A stretch of DNA of 54,666 nucleotides, from NCBI GenBank assembly GCA_002352665.1, contig DEIV01000056.1:30234-84899 (forward strand), given 5' to 3'. The position numbers were made by a program, and so were the translations under genes. The notes below the pieces were generated by a model. The model saw only the letters and a list, made by a program, of their open reading frames with translations, did not search any database and was not told the origin of the DNA. Positions within the stretch are counted from its first letter, which is position 1. Each line of letters opens with the position of its first letter. The stretch is from Flavobacteriaceae bacterium UBA2765 (lineage in GTDB: Bacteria > Bacteroidota > Bacteroidia > Flavobacteriales > Flavobacteriaceae). This document shows positions 46,059 to 54,544 of the stretch, piece by piece.

Positions 46059-46107
46059 GTAATATAGAGTTTTAACTTGTACGTACAAGTTAAAATGTGT
46101 ATTTTTG
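46059..46107. promoter_or_regulatory. Divergent GH1/gntR promoters over a 26-bp operator palindrome
   Basis: TTTTAACTTGTAC (46070-46082) is followed directly by its exact complement to 46095. The core ACTTGTAC-GTACAAGT is close to the AraR operator ATTTGTAC-GTACAAAT of Bacillus subtilis. On the plus strand TTG (46077-46079), 20 bp and TATTTTTG (46100-46107) give a perfect -7 box for gntR. On the minus strand TTG (46088 to 46086), 19 bp and TATATTAC (46066 to 46059) serve GH1. Both -33 elements fall inside the palindrome, so a bound repressor would block both promoters. Confidence 0.85.
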
Positions 46108-46145
46108 ATATTATCATTATTAAATGTTTACATTAAACTGCTGAT

Positions 46146-46856
46146 TTGAAAAAGAAAAGAAAGTATTATAAAGTCCAGGAATACATAAAAAAAAACATTC
46201 AGCAAGGCATTTATCCTATAGGTAGTTATTTACCTTCTGAGAATGATATTTGTAAACAGTTTGATATTACCAGAACAACAGCCCGAAAGGCTCTAGATGA
46301 GCTTTTAAAAGATGGCTTTATTGAAAAGGAACATGGGAAAGGAAGTAAGGTTTTAGAGCGAAGTAAATCTTTAGGCTTGTTGACCGTAAAAGGATTTACT
46401 GAAGCAGCAAACCATAAAATAAAAACGGTAATGTTGCAAGAGCCAAAAATTGATAATTGGAGCCCATCTATAGCGTTTCCATTGAAACAAGATGAAATTC
46501 AGGCTAAATGTGTTTATTTTCAAAGAGTTCGCTATATAAATGACAAACCTATTATGCTCGAACATAATTGGTATGCTGAGGATGCTTTAGAATTGATAAA
46601 ACCAGATGATTTTATAGAAGGTTCTTTCTTTAAAACATTGAGTCAAAAATATTTTATTGAAATTAAAGGTTCAAAACAAGAATTACGTGCAGAACCTGCG
46701 AATAAAGAGGTAGCAAATAATTTAGGTTTAGAAGAAGGAGAGGCTGTTTTGCATATCTCAATTTGTTTTAAGACAAGCAATCCCACCTTGAATCTGTATA
46801 GTGAATTGTATTGTAATACATCGGAATTTCCAATTAGAAATAGTTATTTTTTATAA
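46146..46856 (+). CDS. GntR-family regulator (HutC/AraR type, UTRA domain)
   Basis: A 236-residue protein starting at TTG (46146); no ATG is nearby in frame. The winged helix is at about 1-75, with GIYPIGSYLPSENDICKQFDITRTTARKALDELLKDGFIEKEHGKGS matching the GntR pattern (written in two known blocks: helix 2-3 then wing). Residues about 90-230 form a UTRA sugar-effector domain (YFQRVRYINDKPIMLEHNW). It should repress its own operon and GH1 through the palindrome 50 bp upstream, with release by a sugar or sugar phosphate. The effector may be ribose- or glucose-related, judging from the genes it controls; this is inference. Confidence 0.9.
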   Translation: MKKKRKYYKVQEYIKKNIQQGIYPIGSYLPSENDICKQFDITRTTARKALDELLKDGFIEKEHGKGSKVLERSKSLGLLTVKGFTEAANHKIKTVMLQEPKIDNWSPSIAFPLKQDEIQAKCVYFQRVRYINDKPIMLEHNWYAEDALELIKPDDFIEGSFFKTLSQKYFIEIKGSKQELRAEPANKEVANNLGLEEGEAVLHISICFKTSNPTLNLYSELYCNTSEFPIRNSYFL

Positions 46857-46870
46857 TATTTTGTAAAATC

Positions 46871-48715
46871 ATGGCAAAAGAAAGTCAATCATCTAGACGA
46901 AAGTTTTTAAAATCTACAGCATTAATTTCAGGTGGAGCTATAGCCAGTACTTTTTATAGTTGTACTGAGACTCAAGATAATAGTAAAAGTGCTGTTGTCC
47001 ATTTTTCATTGCCCGTTAATTTAGAAAGTAATAATCGTAAAGTTGCTGGTTTATTGTTTTCACAGATCGGTTATAATTTGGGTGAAACTGCTCGTATTAT
47101 TATTAGAATGCCAGAGAAGAATTTACTATCGGATGGTGCCGAATGTAGTTTGGTTCCTTTAAATAATGAGAAGAGCTATCAGACCACTTGCAAGTACTGG
47201 GGAGAATTATGGAAAAGTCATTGGTGGGTTATGGATTTTTCTGATATAATCCATGAAGGTGAATGGGAAATTGAAGTAAAATATAATGATAATATATTGT
47301 TTAAAGAAGGCGGATTTAGAGTGGCTAAAAATATACTATGGGAAAACACTTATGATTTGTCCTCGGTAGATATTTTAGAAAGACGTAAACATTTTACTAA
47401 AGTTGGAGGTTGGCAAGATGCAGGTACTTTATGGGTGGAAAGCCCAGCACAAAGTGCTATGATTATTTGCCTAACGGATCTTGCAAAAAATGAGAATCAG
47501 TTATTGAATGACGATTTTTTGAAACGAGTATATGAACAAATTACCATTGGAGCCGACTATTTAGTAATGACCCAAAAAAAATCACATGAAAATGGAAATG
47601 CAATAGGATCTATGTGCCATGATCTTTTAGAACAAGAAAAATATGTGTTGCCTAATGATACTGCAAAAGCAGTGGTTGCTCTGTATAAATCCGCTACAGC
47701 TTTACCATCGAGTTTTGAAGATAGGAAAAAAAAATACAAAGCGACGGCTGATCTAGGCGTCAAATGGTTATTGACCATAGCTAAGCCATCAGGTGATACC
47801 GGATTTAACAGAAGACAACGAGGTTTGACTGAGGATATCATTATTCCTAGCGATGAATGGTTAACTCGCGATCTGATATTTCTTTGTTGGAGTGCATTAG
47901 AAAGTTTTAAAAGTGGTAATGTAGCTCATAAGGAATCCTGTATCGCATTTGCAAATAAAATTATTCAGAGACAATTTACTGAAGAAAACACAGAGCATTC
48001 CTATTATGGGCATTTTAAGGAATTTGATAGCTTGCCGCACAGTCAAAATTTATGGGTACATGGTGTTGGTAAAATTTATGGAGCAGATGTTGGTGGTATC
48101 TATCCAAACTACCTGATACCATTTTTTGAAATGCTTACTTTATGGCCTGAACATACAGATGCACCAAAATGGAAAGAAACACTTAAAAAATATGCCTATG
48201 GTTTTTTAATACCAACTTGTAAACAAAATCCATTTTATATTGTTCCTAATGGTATTTTTGGTAAAGAAGGCCCAATTTGGTTTGCAGGGCCATTCCATGG
48301 AACCAATACCATTTATGGATATACAGCAGCATTGGCTCTTAAGCTTTCAGAAATGTTTAAGGATCCAATATTAAAAGAAATAGCCATAGGAAATTTACAA
48401 TGGATCGCCGGACTCAACTCAGGTGTGACCAAAGAAAACATAAAAGCCAGTGTTGTCTATTCTGAAGACATTCCGGAAGGCATTGCATTACCAAGTAGTA
48501 TGATTTGCGATATTGGTAATAGGTATGCAGGGACATGGTTCAACACTAGAGGTGTTGTATGTAATGGTTTTTCTACCGGAACACAATTTCTAATGGATAT
48601 AGATCCTAAAAAAGAAAATGATGGCCCCTTCTCATTTACCGATGAAGATTGGATACCTCATTCTGCAGGCTGGATAACAGGTTTGATTCAATTAAATATA
48701 TTAAATAATAAATAA
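46871..48715 (+). CDS. GH9-like Tat-exported lipoprotein
   Basis: A 614-residue protein with a Tat signal (SSRRKFLKSTALIS, Arg9-Arg10) ending in a lipobox-like TFYSC (Cys31). Residues about 55-150 look like the Ig-like CelD N-terminal domain of GH9 enzymes. An (alpha/alpha)6-type region follows (about 160-610). The GH9 motif GGWYDAGD is present in altered form as GGWQDAG-T (179-186), keeping D183 but losing the second Asp, and the acid near the C-terminus is not clear (FTDEDWIPHSAGWITGL). It may be a diverged exo-enzyme or an inactive binding protein. It is the second gene of the gntR operon, 14 bp after gntR. Confidence 0.65.
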   Translation: MAKESQSSRRKFLKSTALISGGAIASTFYSCTETQDNSKSAVVHFSLPVNLESNNRKVAGLLFSQIGYNLGETARIIIRMPEKNLLSDGAECSLVPLNNEKSYQTTCKYWGELWKSHWWVMDFSDIIHEGEWEIEVKYNDNILFKEGGFRVAKNILWENTYDLSSVDILERRKHFTKVGGWQDAGTLWVESPAQSAMIICLTDLAKNENQLLNDDFLKRVYEQITIGADYLVMTQKKSHENGNAIGSMCHDLLEQEKYVLPNDTAKAVVALYKSATALPSSFEDRKKKYKATADLGVKWLLTIAKPSGDTGFNRRQRGLTEDIIIPSDEWLTRDLIFLCWSALESFKSGNVAHKESCIAFANKIIQRQFTEENTEHSYYGHFKEFDSLPHSQNLWVHGVGKIYGADVGGIYPNYLIPFFEMLTLWPEHTDAPKWKETLKKYAYGFLIPTCKQNPFYIVPNGIFGKEGPIWFAGPFHGTNTIYGYTAALALKLSEMFKDPILKEIAIGNLQWIAGLNSGVTKENIKASVVYSEDIPEGIALPSSMICDIGNRYAGTWFNTRGVVCNGFSTGTQFLMDIDPKKENDGPFSFTDEDWIPHSAGWITGLIQLNILNNK

Positions 48716-48735
48716 TAAAATTAAATTTAAAGAAA

Positions 48736-49437
48736 ATGATTAAAGAATTAGCAAAAATGATCGATCACTCTATCCTTCACCCTACATTTACTAATGCAGA
48801 TTTAAAAGAAGGTTGTGCCGTAGCCATGAAATATGATGTTGCCTCCGTTTGTGTAAAACCTTATATGGTAACAGAAGCGGTTAAATTATTAAAAGGAAGT
48901 GACGTTTTAGTGGGTTGTGTTATAGGTTTTCCTTCTGGAAATTCAGCTATACCCGTAAAAGTATTTGAAGCTGAAAATGCTTGTAAAGATGGTGCTGTAG
49001 AAATAGATATGGTTATCAATATAGGCAAAGCACTAGAAGGTGAATGGGCGTATATAGAAGAAGAAATAAAATCTGTGGCAGATGTTTGTCATAAATATGG
49101 AGCTATAGTCAAGGTTATTTTTGAAACCGATTATGTTACTCAAGATAGTGATATTGTTAAGCTATGTGAAATTTGTACTAATGTTGGAGCCGATTATGTA
49201 AAAACTTCTTCAGGTTTTGGCTTTGTAAAAGGCAGTGATGGTAAATATTCATATGTAGGAGCTACCATTCCGCATTTAGAATTAATGAAAAAAAGTGTGG
49301 GGCCAAAGGTTAAAGTAAAAGCTGCAGGAGGTGTTCGTACACTAGATCAATTGATAGCGGTGAAAGAAGCAGGATGTGCCAGATGCGGAGCAACAGCTAC
49401 CATTGCCATGATGGAGGAAGCTTTGACACGATTCTAG
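48736..49437 (+). CDS. deoC: Deoxyribose-phosphate aldolase
   Basis: A 233-residue cytosolic protein of normal DeoC length. The start MIDHSILHP is typical. The Schiff-base lysine is K156 in YVKTSSGFG, the second active-site lysine K195 in VKAAGGVR and the Asp D91 in EIDMVIN. It splits 2-deoxyribose 5-phosphate into glyceraldehyde 3-phosphate and acetaldehyde. It lies between the GH9-like gene and the porter-kinase pair. That order suggests use of an imported deoxypentose phosphorylated by the downstream kinase. Confidence 0.95.
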   Translation: MIKELAKMIDHSILHPTFTNADLKEGCAVAMKYDVASVCVKPYMVTEAVKLLKGSDVLVGCVIGFPSGNSAIPVKVFEAENACKDGAVEIDMVINIGKALEGEWAYIEEEIKSVADVCHKYGAIVKVIFETDYVTQDSDIVKLCEICTNVGADYVKTSSGFGFVKGSDGKYSYVGATIPHLELMKKSVGPKVKVKAAGGVRTLDQLIAVKEAGCARCGATATIAMMEEALTRF

Positions 49438-49491
49438 TTAGATAATCAAAATTAGTATTGAATTTATTATTAACCAAAACCTTTTAAAATC

Positions 49492-50496
49492 ATGTATATT
49501 GTAGATTCTTATGCCTTAGCAGTTATTTTTTGTATCATAACCATGATTGGTTGGGGCTCTTGGGCAAATACTTTAAAGCTTTCATCAAAAGAATGGGCAT
49601 TTCCATTGTATTATTGGGATTATTCTATTGGGTTGGTAATTACTACATTGCTTTTTGGGTTTACCTTGGGAAGCTTTGGTATAGAAGGCAGAGGGTTCTT
49701 AGATGATTTAACACAAGCAAGTACAACCGCTATTGGTTTGGCTCTTTTAGGTGGTGTTATTTTTAATTTGTCTAATTTGCTTATTGTTGCTGCTACTTCT
49801 ATTGCCGGAATGTCCGTAGCATTTCCAATTGCGGTAGGTCTCGCTCTAGTTATTGGCGTTGTAGTTAATTATATTGGTGATCCTTTAGGGAATCCCTATA
49901 TGTTGTTTGGCGGATTAGTATTGGTAGTATTAGCCATTTTATTCAATGCTAAGGCCTATAGTAAATTGCCCAAGGCAGATCAGCCTAACAAAGCTAAAGG
50001 CATCGCACTTTCTATTTTTTCAGGTATATTGATGGGTTTTTTCTATCGATTTGTGGCAGAATCAATGATCTCTGATTTTAGCACTCCGGAAAGTGGATCG
50101 CTAACCTCATATTCTGCAATGTTCGTTTTTACATTAGGCATATTTTTCTCCAATTTTGTTTTTAATACATGGTTTATGTACAAACCTGTTACCGGAAAGG
50201 CAGTAACCTATAAAGATTATTTTAAATTAGGAACACCCAGATTACACACTATAGGTCTACTGGGTGGATTGATTTGGTGTGTGGCTATGGAATTCAATTT
50301 AATTGCATCTGAAAAGGCAGGGTTTGCTATTTCTTATGGATTAGGACAAGGAGCAACTATGATTTCGGCAGCTTGGGGAGTGTTTGTTTGGAAGGAATTT
50401 GCTGCTGCTAAAAAAGAAACAAGTAGCTGGTTGAACGCTATGTTTGCCTTTTTTATTATTGGTCTGGTACTATTAGTAGTTGCACGTTTAAATTAG
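49492..50496 (+). CDS. GRP/RhaT-type sugar porter (DMT superfamily)
   Basis: A 334-residue inner-membrane protein with about 10 predicted transmembrane segments (for example 6-27, 45-65, 80-105 and 110-130), each rich in Gly, Ala and Leu. The opening MIGWGSWANTLKLS and the internal repeat fit the glucose/ribose porter (GRP) group, related to the rhamnose-proton symporter RhaT. It should import a monosaccharide by proton symport. Adjacent deoC and ribokinase point to ribose or deoxyribose, but rhamnose released by the GH78 and GH106 enzymes is also possible. It starts 54 bp after deoC; ribokinase follows after 5 bp. Confidence 0.85.
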   Translation: MYIVDSYALAVIFCIITMIGWGSWANTLKLSSKEWAFPLYYWDYSIGLVITTLLFGFTLGSFGIEGRGFLDDLTQASTTAIGLALLGGVIFNLSNLLIVAATSIAGMSVAFPIAVGLALVIGVVVNYIGDPLGNPYMLFGGLVLVVLAILFNAKAYSKLPKADQPNKAKGIALSIFSGILMGFFYRFVAESMISDFSTPESGSLTSYSAMFVFTLGIFFSNFVFNTWFMYKPVTGKAVTYKDYFKLGTPRLHTIGLLGGLIWCVAMEFNLIASEKAGFAISYGLGQGATMISAAWGVFVWKEFAAAKKETSSWLNAMFAFFIIGLVLLVVARLN

Positions 50497-50501
50497 AAAA
50501 A

Positions 50502-51425
50502 ATGAATAAAAAAATAGTAGTTATAGGAAGTTCAAATGTAGATTTAATAATGAAAATGGATCGCCTTCCAAAAGTAGGAGAAACCATAACAGATGCCACA
50601 TTCATGCAAGTATATGGAGGTAAAGGTGCCAATCAAGCGGTTGCCGCTGCCAGAGCCGGAGGTGATGTAGCATTTGTCAATTGTGTTGGTAATGATGCTT
50701 ATACACCGCAAATGTTAACTAATTTTGAAACGGAAGGCATGCATACACAATTTGTGTTTCAAGAGGATAAATTGGTAAGTGGGCATGCCCTTGTGATGAT
50801 AGGTTCAGAAGGTAATAATTATCTTTCCGTAGCTCCGGGTGCTAATGCAGCATTAACTCCGGAGAAAGTTAAAAAAGCTACAAAGATTATCAAAGAGGCG
50901 GCAATTATTGTGATGCAATATGAAATTCCGCTCGAGACTATTGAATATGTATTTGATTTGGCTCAAGATTATAAGATACCCGTTCTTTGGAATTTTGCTC
51001 CTGCCCAAAAGTTCAATATTGATTATTTAAAAAAGACTGAAATTTTAGTGGTTAATGAAACAGAGGCTAGTTTCATTTCAAAAATAGAGGTGACAGATAG
51101 AGCAACAGCAGAAAAAGCCGTTTATAAATTACTGGAATTAGGTTCAAAATTAATCATACTTACCTTAGGTGCGGATGGGGTTATTTATGGTAATAAAAAT
51201 GAAATGTCTTATGTGCCAGCATTTAAGGTTAAAGCTGAAGATACTACCGCTGCAGGAGATACTTTTTGTGGAAGCTTTGCTGTTTCATTTGTTGAGGGAA
51301 AACCTTTAAATGAAGTCATTACTTTTTCGTCAGCAGCAGCGGCTCTTGCCGTAACTCGTATAGGAGCACAACCTTCTATTCCAAAACGGATTGATATTGA
51401 TAGATTTTTAATAGAGAATAAATAG
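50502..51425 (+). CDS. rbsK: Ribokinase-family (PfkB) sugar kinase, ribokinase or deoxyribokinase
   Basis: A 307-residue cytosolic kinase. The N-terminal PfkB signature is YGGKGANQAVAAARAGG (about 38-54). The C-terminal signature with catalytic Asp is TTAAGDTFCG (D253). The length and the CVGNDAY element fit ribokinase closely. It phosphorylates ribose at O5, and the homologous deoxyribokinases do the same for deoxyribose. With DeoC in the operon, deoxyribose is a real alternative. It is the last gene of the gntR operon. Confidence 0.92.
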   Translation: MNKKIVVIGSSNVDLIMKMDRLPKVGETITDATFMQVYGGKGANQAVAAARAGGDVAFVNCVGNDAYTPQMLTNFETEGMHTQFVFQEDKLVSGHALVMIGSEGNNYLSVAPGANAALTPEKVKKATKIIKEAAIIVMQYEIPLETIEYVFDLAQDYKIPVLWNFAPAQKFNIDYLKKTEILVVNETEASFISKIEVTDRATAEKAVYKLLELGSKLIILTLGADGVIYGNKNEMSYVPAFKVKAEDTTAAGDTFCGSFAVSFVEGKPLNEVITFSSAAAALAVTRIGAQPSIPKRIDIDRFLIENK

Positions 51426-51646
51426 TTACTTAAACTAAGTATTCCTACTTTAGATCATCATTATTTTTAGGTTTTAATTTTGAAATTAAAAGGTTAAAAA
51501 TAGAATTTGGCAAAGTCCAAATTCTGAAGATGCATGACGTATCAAGGCTTTCATTATAGATCCTCCATTGTGGAGGTTAGTGCGGTTTGGGGTAAGTCAT
51601 GATAAAGGATATTAAAAAATCATTTGGCAAAATTGAATCAAAAATT
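51426..51646. other. Leader region with hairpins upstream of the third GH78-like gene
   Basis: This 221-bp gap holds three inverted repeats: a 9-bp AT-only stem (51472-51491), a 9-bp stem AGAATTTGG/CCAAATTCT with a 6-nt loop (51502-51525), and CCTCCA/TGGAGG with a 3-nt loop (51562-51576). None is followed by a T run, so they are not standard terminators. The last lies about 70 bp before the chosen start and could shape the 5' leader. No copy of the shared 17-mer site was found here. Confidence 0.4.
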
Positions 51647-54511
51647 ATGAAGTATTTTATAATATCCTTTCTTCTGTTTGCCGGATTCATAAGTTCGTGT
51701 AATGTTAGATCTACAGAAGTAATAAAGCCTGGTCAATCAGATGCAAAATTCGTTTGGTATAATAATGAAGGTTTAGGTAGGCAGCAATATGTGTATTTTG
51801 CTTTAGAATTTAAACTGGAAGCGTCAGCAGATAAAGCTATTTTAAATCTTTTTGCTGACTCTAGATATTTACTTAAAGTAAATGGAACAAATATAAATTG
51901 GGGGCCAGGAAGGTTTTACCCTGAAGAAATTGAATATGATGAGCATAATATACTACCCTTCCTTAAAAAAGGAAAAAATGTAATTGCAGTAAAAGTTTTG
52001 GCAAATGGAATGAACACCTATCAGCTTGTGCAAAATATTGGGGGTTTTATCGCTTGGGGAAAAATTCATGCTCAAGACACAACAATTTCTCTAGAAACTG
52101 CTGGAAAATGGAAATGTAAAAAGGCTACAGGCTACGACCAAACTGCTCCAAAAATAACATTTGCTCAAGGTGCCTTAGATGATTATGATGCAAGAATTGG
52201 CGTTGAAGATTGGGACAAAGTAGCTCTTGATAGAAGTAATTGGCAAGATGTAATAGTCTTAAAAAATCAAAATGCTTGGGGTAAGTTTTCACCTCGTTCT
52301 ATACCATTTCTAAAACAAGATATAGTACTTCCTCAAAATGTATTAGGAATATATTCTCTAAAAAATGATGAAACAATTTATTCTTTTAGGATAAAAATTC
52401 CAGATGCTACAAATAAAGAGTATCGAAAGATGAAAAAAGCTTTTGGATATTCATATATATATTCACCCAAGCAACAAACTGTAGATGTTGGATTATGGTG
52501 GGGAAAATATTTTGTAAATGGTGTTGGGCTTTTAGAAGGAACATTGGCAGAAGATGGTAATTACTGGCGATCAAACAGGCGTGTTAATTTAAAACAAGGG
52601 TGGAATTATTTTTTTACAGAATTGGATATTCTTTGGGGGCATTGGGATTTTAATATCATTCTACCCAAAAATGCTGGTCTGAAAATGTCTCCTACGAAAA
52701 CATTTAATTCGGAAAATTTTATGATGATGGCAGGGCCTTTTACAGATGAAGAAGATCAAAAGAATAAGGACTTAAAACTTCCTTTTTTACCTGAGAAATT
52801 ACCAGAATTATCAAAAGGATGGGAAGGTAAAAAAAGAGGAGATTATTGTAATAATCCAGCTATTTCCATAGTGTACAGTTATTTTGATCAAGAAAAAGTT
52901 TATGAAAAAACTCAGGTCACAGAAATTGAATTAGATGATAAAAAAGGCAATGCAGTAATATTTGATATGGGTAAAAACACCTATGGTAGAATATTTCTCG
53001 AATACACTGCTCCAGAAGGTACAATTGCAGACATTGGATGGTCAGAGAGTAAAGAAGGAAATAGATTACATATTCTTAAGAGGTATGGATTGTTTATGGG
53101 AGCAAGACATATTGCAAAACAAGGGCGTAATTATTTTGAAGTATTCAAACCCAATGGCCATCGTTATTTGCATGTAAATATAAAAAACAATACAGGGAAA
53201 GTTGTTTTGCATAAAGTAGGAGCAATACAACAAAATTATCCTTTAAAAAGCGTGGGAAAATTTGAATGTTCAGACCGAATGTTAAATCAAGTGTGGCAGC
53301 TTGGTAAGAGAACTATGGAACTTTGTGCAGATGATGTTTATATTGATCCATTTCGTGAAAGAGGTTTGTATGCCGGTGATCTATTTCCTCAAACTACCAC
53401 TGGTTATGTAGTGTCAGGTGATACAAAATTAATTAGAAAATCTTTACATCAGATACAAGGATTATATGCTGATGTTCTAAGTGATTATACAGATCAATTA
53501 TTAGATAGGCATGATATTGGTGTTTTAAGTGATTACCCGTTGATTTCTCTTTTAAATTTGAAATGGTATTATGACCTTACCGGTGATACAGCATTTTTAG
53601 AATATTCTTATCCAAAATATAGAACTATGATGGACTCACTTGCAGCCACACAATTAGAAAACGGATTGTTTGATGAGGTGAAGTCATTTATAGAATGGAT
53701 ACAAATAGAAAAAGGAAATGCACAATTGGCAACTACACAATCATTAATGAGTAGATCATTTGAAGTCATGGCAGAAATGTCAGATATAATGGGTGATAAA
53801 AAAGAGGCAAAACGCTATTCAGAAATTCGAAAATCTTCTAAAAAAGCTGTTTCAGAATTGTTTTGGGATGCTGATAAAAAGGCGTATTTTGATGGTTTTA
53901 AAGGAGGAAAAAAAATTGAACATTATTTTCCAGCGTCAAGTGTTTGGCCGGTTTTATATGATGTTGCAACAGAACAACAAATGATAAGTGTCAATGAGTT
54001 TTTAGCAACTGAACTAGATTCCATTGGAAATACGCCTAGGCATAATAAAATAACCCCTTATGGTGCTTTTTACGCATTAGGGGCATTATATAAAATGGAG
54101 AATGCTAAAACTGCAGAAATGTTTATACGTAAATATTGGCAAAACATGGTTTTTGATGATAATGACTGTACTTGGGAGGATTTCGGAAATCAAAACGGAC
54201 ATGGTTCAAAATCTCATGGGTGGAGTGGAGCTCCAACGTGGTATATGTCAACATATATTCTTGGTGTACAATTAGGGTTTCCTGAACCTACAAATTTGTC
54301 AGTGGTAACTATAGCTCCTCAATCAGATACTATTGAATGGGCTAAAGGAGTTGTTCCTCATCCTGCCGGTCCTGTTTCAGTTGAATGGAAAGTACAAGGA
54401 GATATATTGTTTCTAAATTACAAAGCAACAAAAGATGTTAAGGTCATAGTGAAACCAAAAGGGAGATTGGCAAATAAAATATTGTTGGTAAATACAGCGT
54501 ATAATCAATAG
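51647..54511 (+). CDS. GH78-like alpha-L-rhamnosidase lipoprotein, FRERGLYAGD subtype
   Basis: From the ATG at 51647 this is a 954-residue lipoprotein (lipobox ISSC, Cys18). An ATG at 51599 would add 16 residues ahead of the signal peptide and is less likely. A galactose-binding-like domain (about 30-150, FADSRYLLKVNGT), further beta domains and an (alpha/alpha)6 barrel (about 545-880) are visible. The catalytic stretch is DPFRERGLYAGD at about 567-578, with Glu571 the likely acid, shorter than the canonical DCPxRDERxGW. Substrate specificity may differ from rhamnose. It lies 221 bp after ribokinase and may have its own promoter. Confidence 0.8.
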   Translation: MKYFIISFLLFAGFISSCNVRSTEVIKPGQSDAKFVWYNNEGLGRQQYVYFALEFKLEASADKAILNLFADSRYLLKVNGTNINWGPGRFYPEEIEYDEHNILPFLKKGKNVIAVKVLANGMNTYQLVQNIGGFIAWGKIHAQDTTISLETAGKWKCKKATGYDQTAPKITFAQGALDDYDARIGVEDWDKVALDRSNWQDVIVLKNQNAWGKFSPRSIPFLKQDIVLPQNVLGIYSLKNDETIYSFRIKIPDATNKEYRKMKKAFGYSYIYSPKQQTVDVGLWWGKYFVNGVGLLEGTLAEDGNYWRSNRRVNLKQGWNYFFTELDILWGHWDFNIILPKNAGLKMSPTKTFNSENFMMMAGPFTDEEDQKNKDLKLPFLPEKLPELSKGWEGKKRGDYCNNPAISIVYSYFDQEKVYEKTQVTEIELDDKKGNAVIFDMGKNTYGRIFLEYTAPEGTIADIGWSESKEGNRLHILKRYGLFMGARHIAKQGRNYFEVFKPNGHRYLHVNIKNNTGKVVLHKVGAIQQNYPLKSVGKFECSDRMLNQVWQLGKRTMELCADDVYIDPFRERGLYAGDLFPQTTTGYVVSGDTKLIRKSLHQIQGLYADVLSDYTDQLLDRHDIGVLSDYPLISLLNLKWYYDLTGDTAFLEYSYPKYRTMMDSLAATQLENGLFDEVKSFIEWIQIEKGNAQLATTQSLMSRSFEVMAEMSDIMGDKKEAKRYSEIRKSSKKAVSELFWDADKKAYFDGFKGGKKIEHYFPASSVWPVLYDVATEQQMISVNEFLATELDSIGNTPRHNKITPYGAFYALGALYKMENAKTAEMFIRKYWQNMVFDDNDCTWEDFGNQNGHGSKSHGWSGAPTWYMSTYILGVQLGFPEPTNLSVVTIAPQSDTIEWAKGVVPHPAGPVSVEWKVQGDILFLNYKATKDVKVIVKPKGRLANKILLVNTAYNQ

Positions 54512-54544
54512 AACTGTAAAAATATGATCAATAGCCTAACTATT

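Noticed and set aside
46871..48715. Calling this gene a standard GH9 endoglucanase
   Set aside because: The catalytic motif is incomplete (second Asp replaced by Thr) and the operon context is pentose use.
51562..51576. CCTCCA/TGGAGG hairpin as a terminator for ribokinase
   Set aside because: The stem is only 6 bp and no T run follows on either strand.
51599..51646. Upstream ATG extending the third GH78-like protein by 16 residues
   Set aside because: The extra residues precede a complete lipoprotein signal peptide starting at 51647, which is the better start.
296..54511. Assignment of the locus to ulvan degradation
   Set aside because: Rhamnosidases and sulfatases fit, but no ulvan lyase, GH105 or other unsaturated-uronate enzyme was seen in the window.
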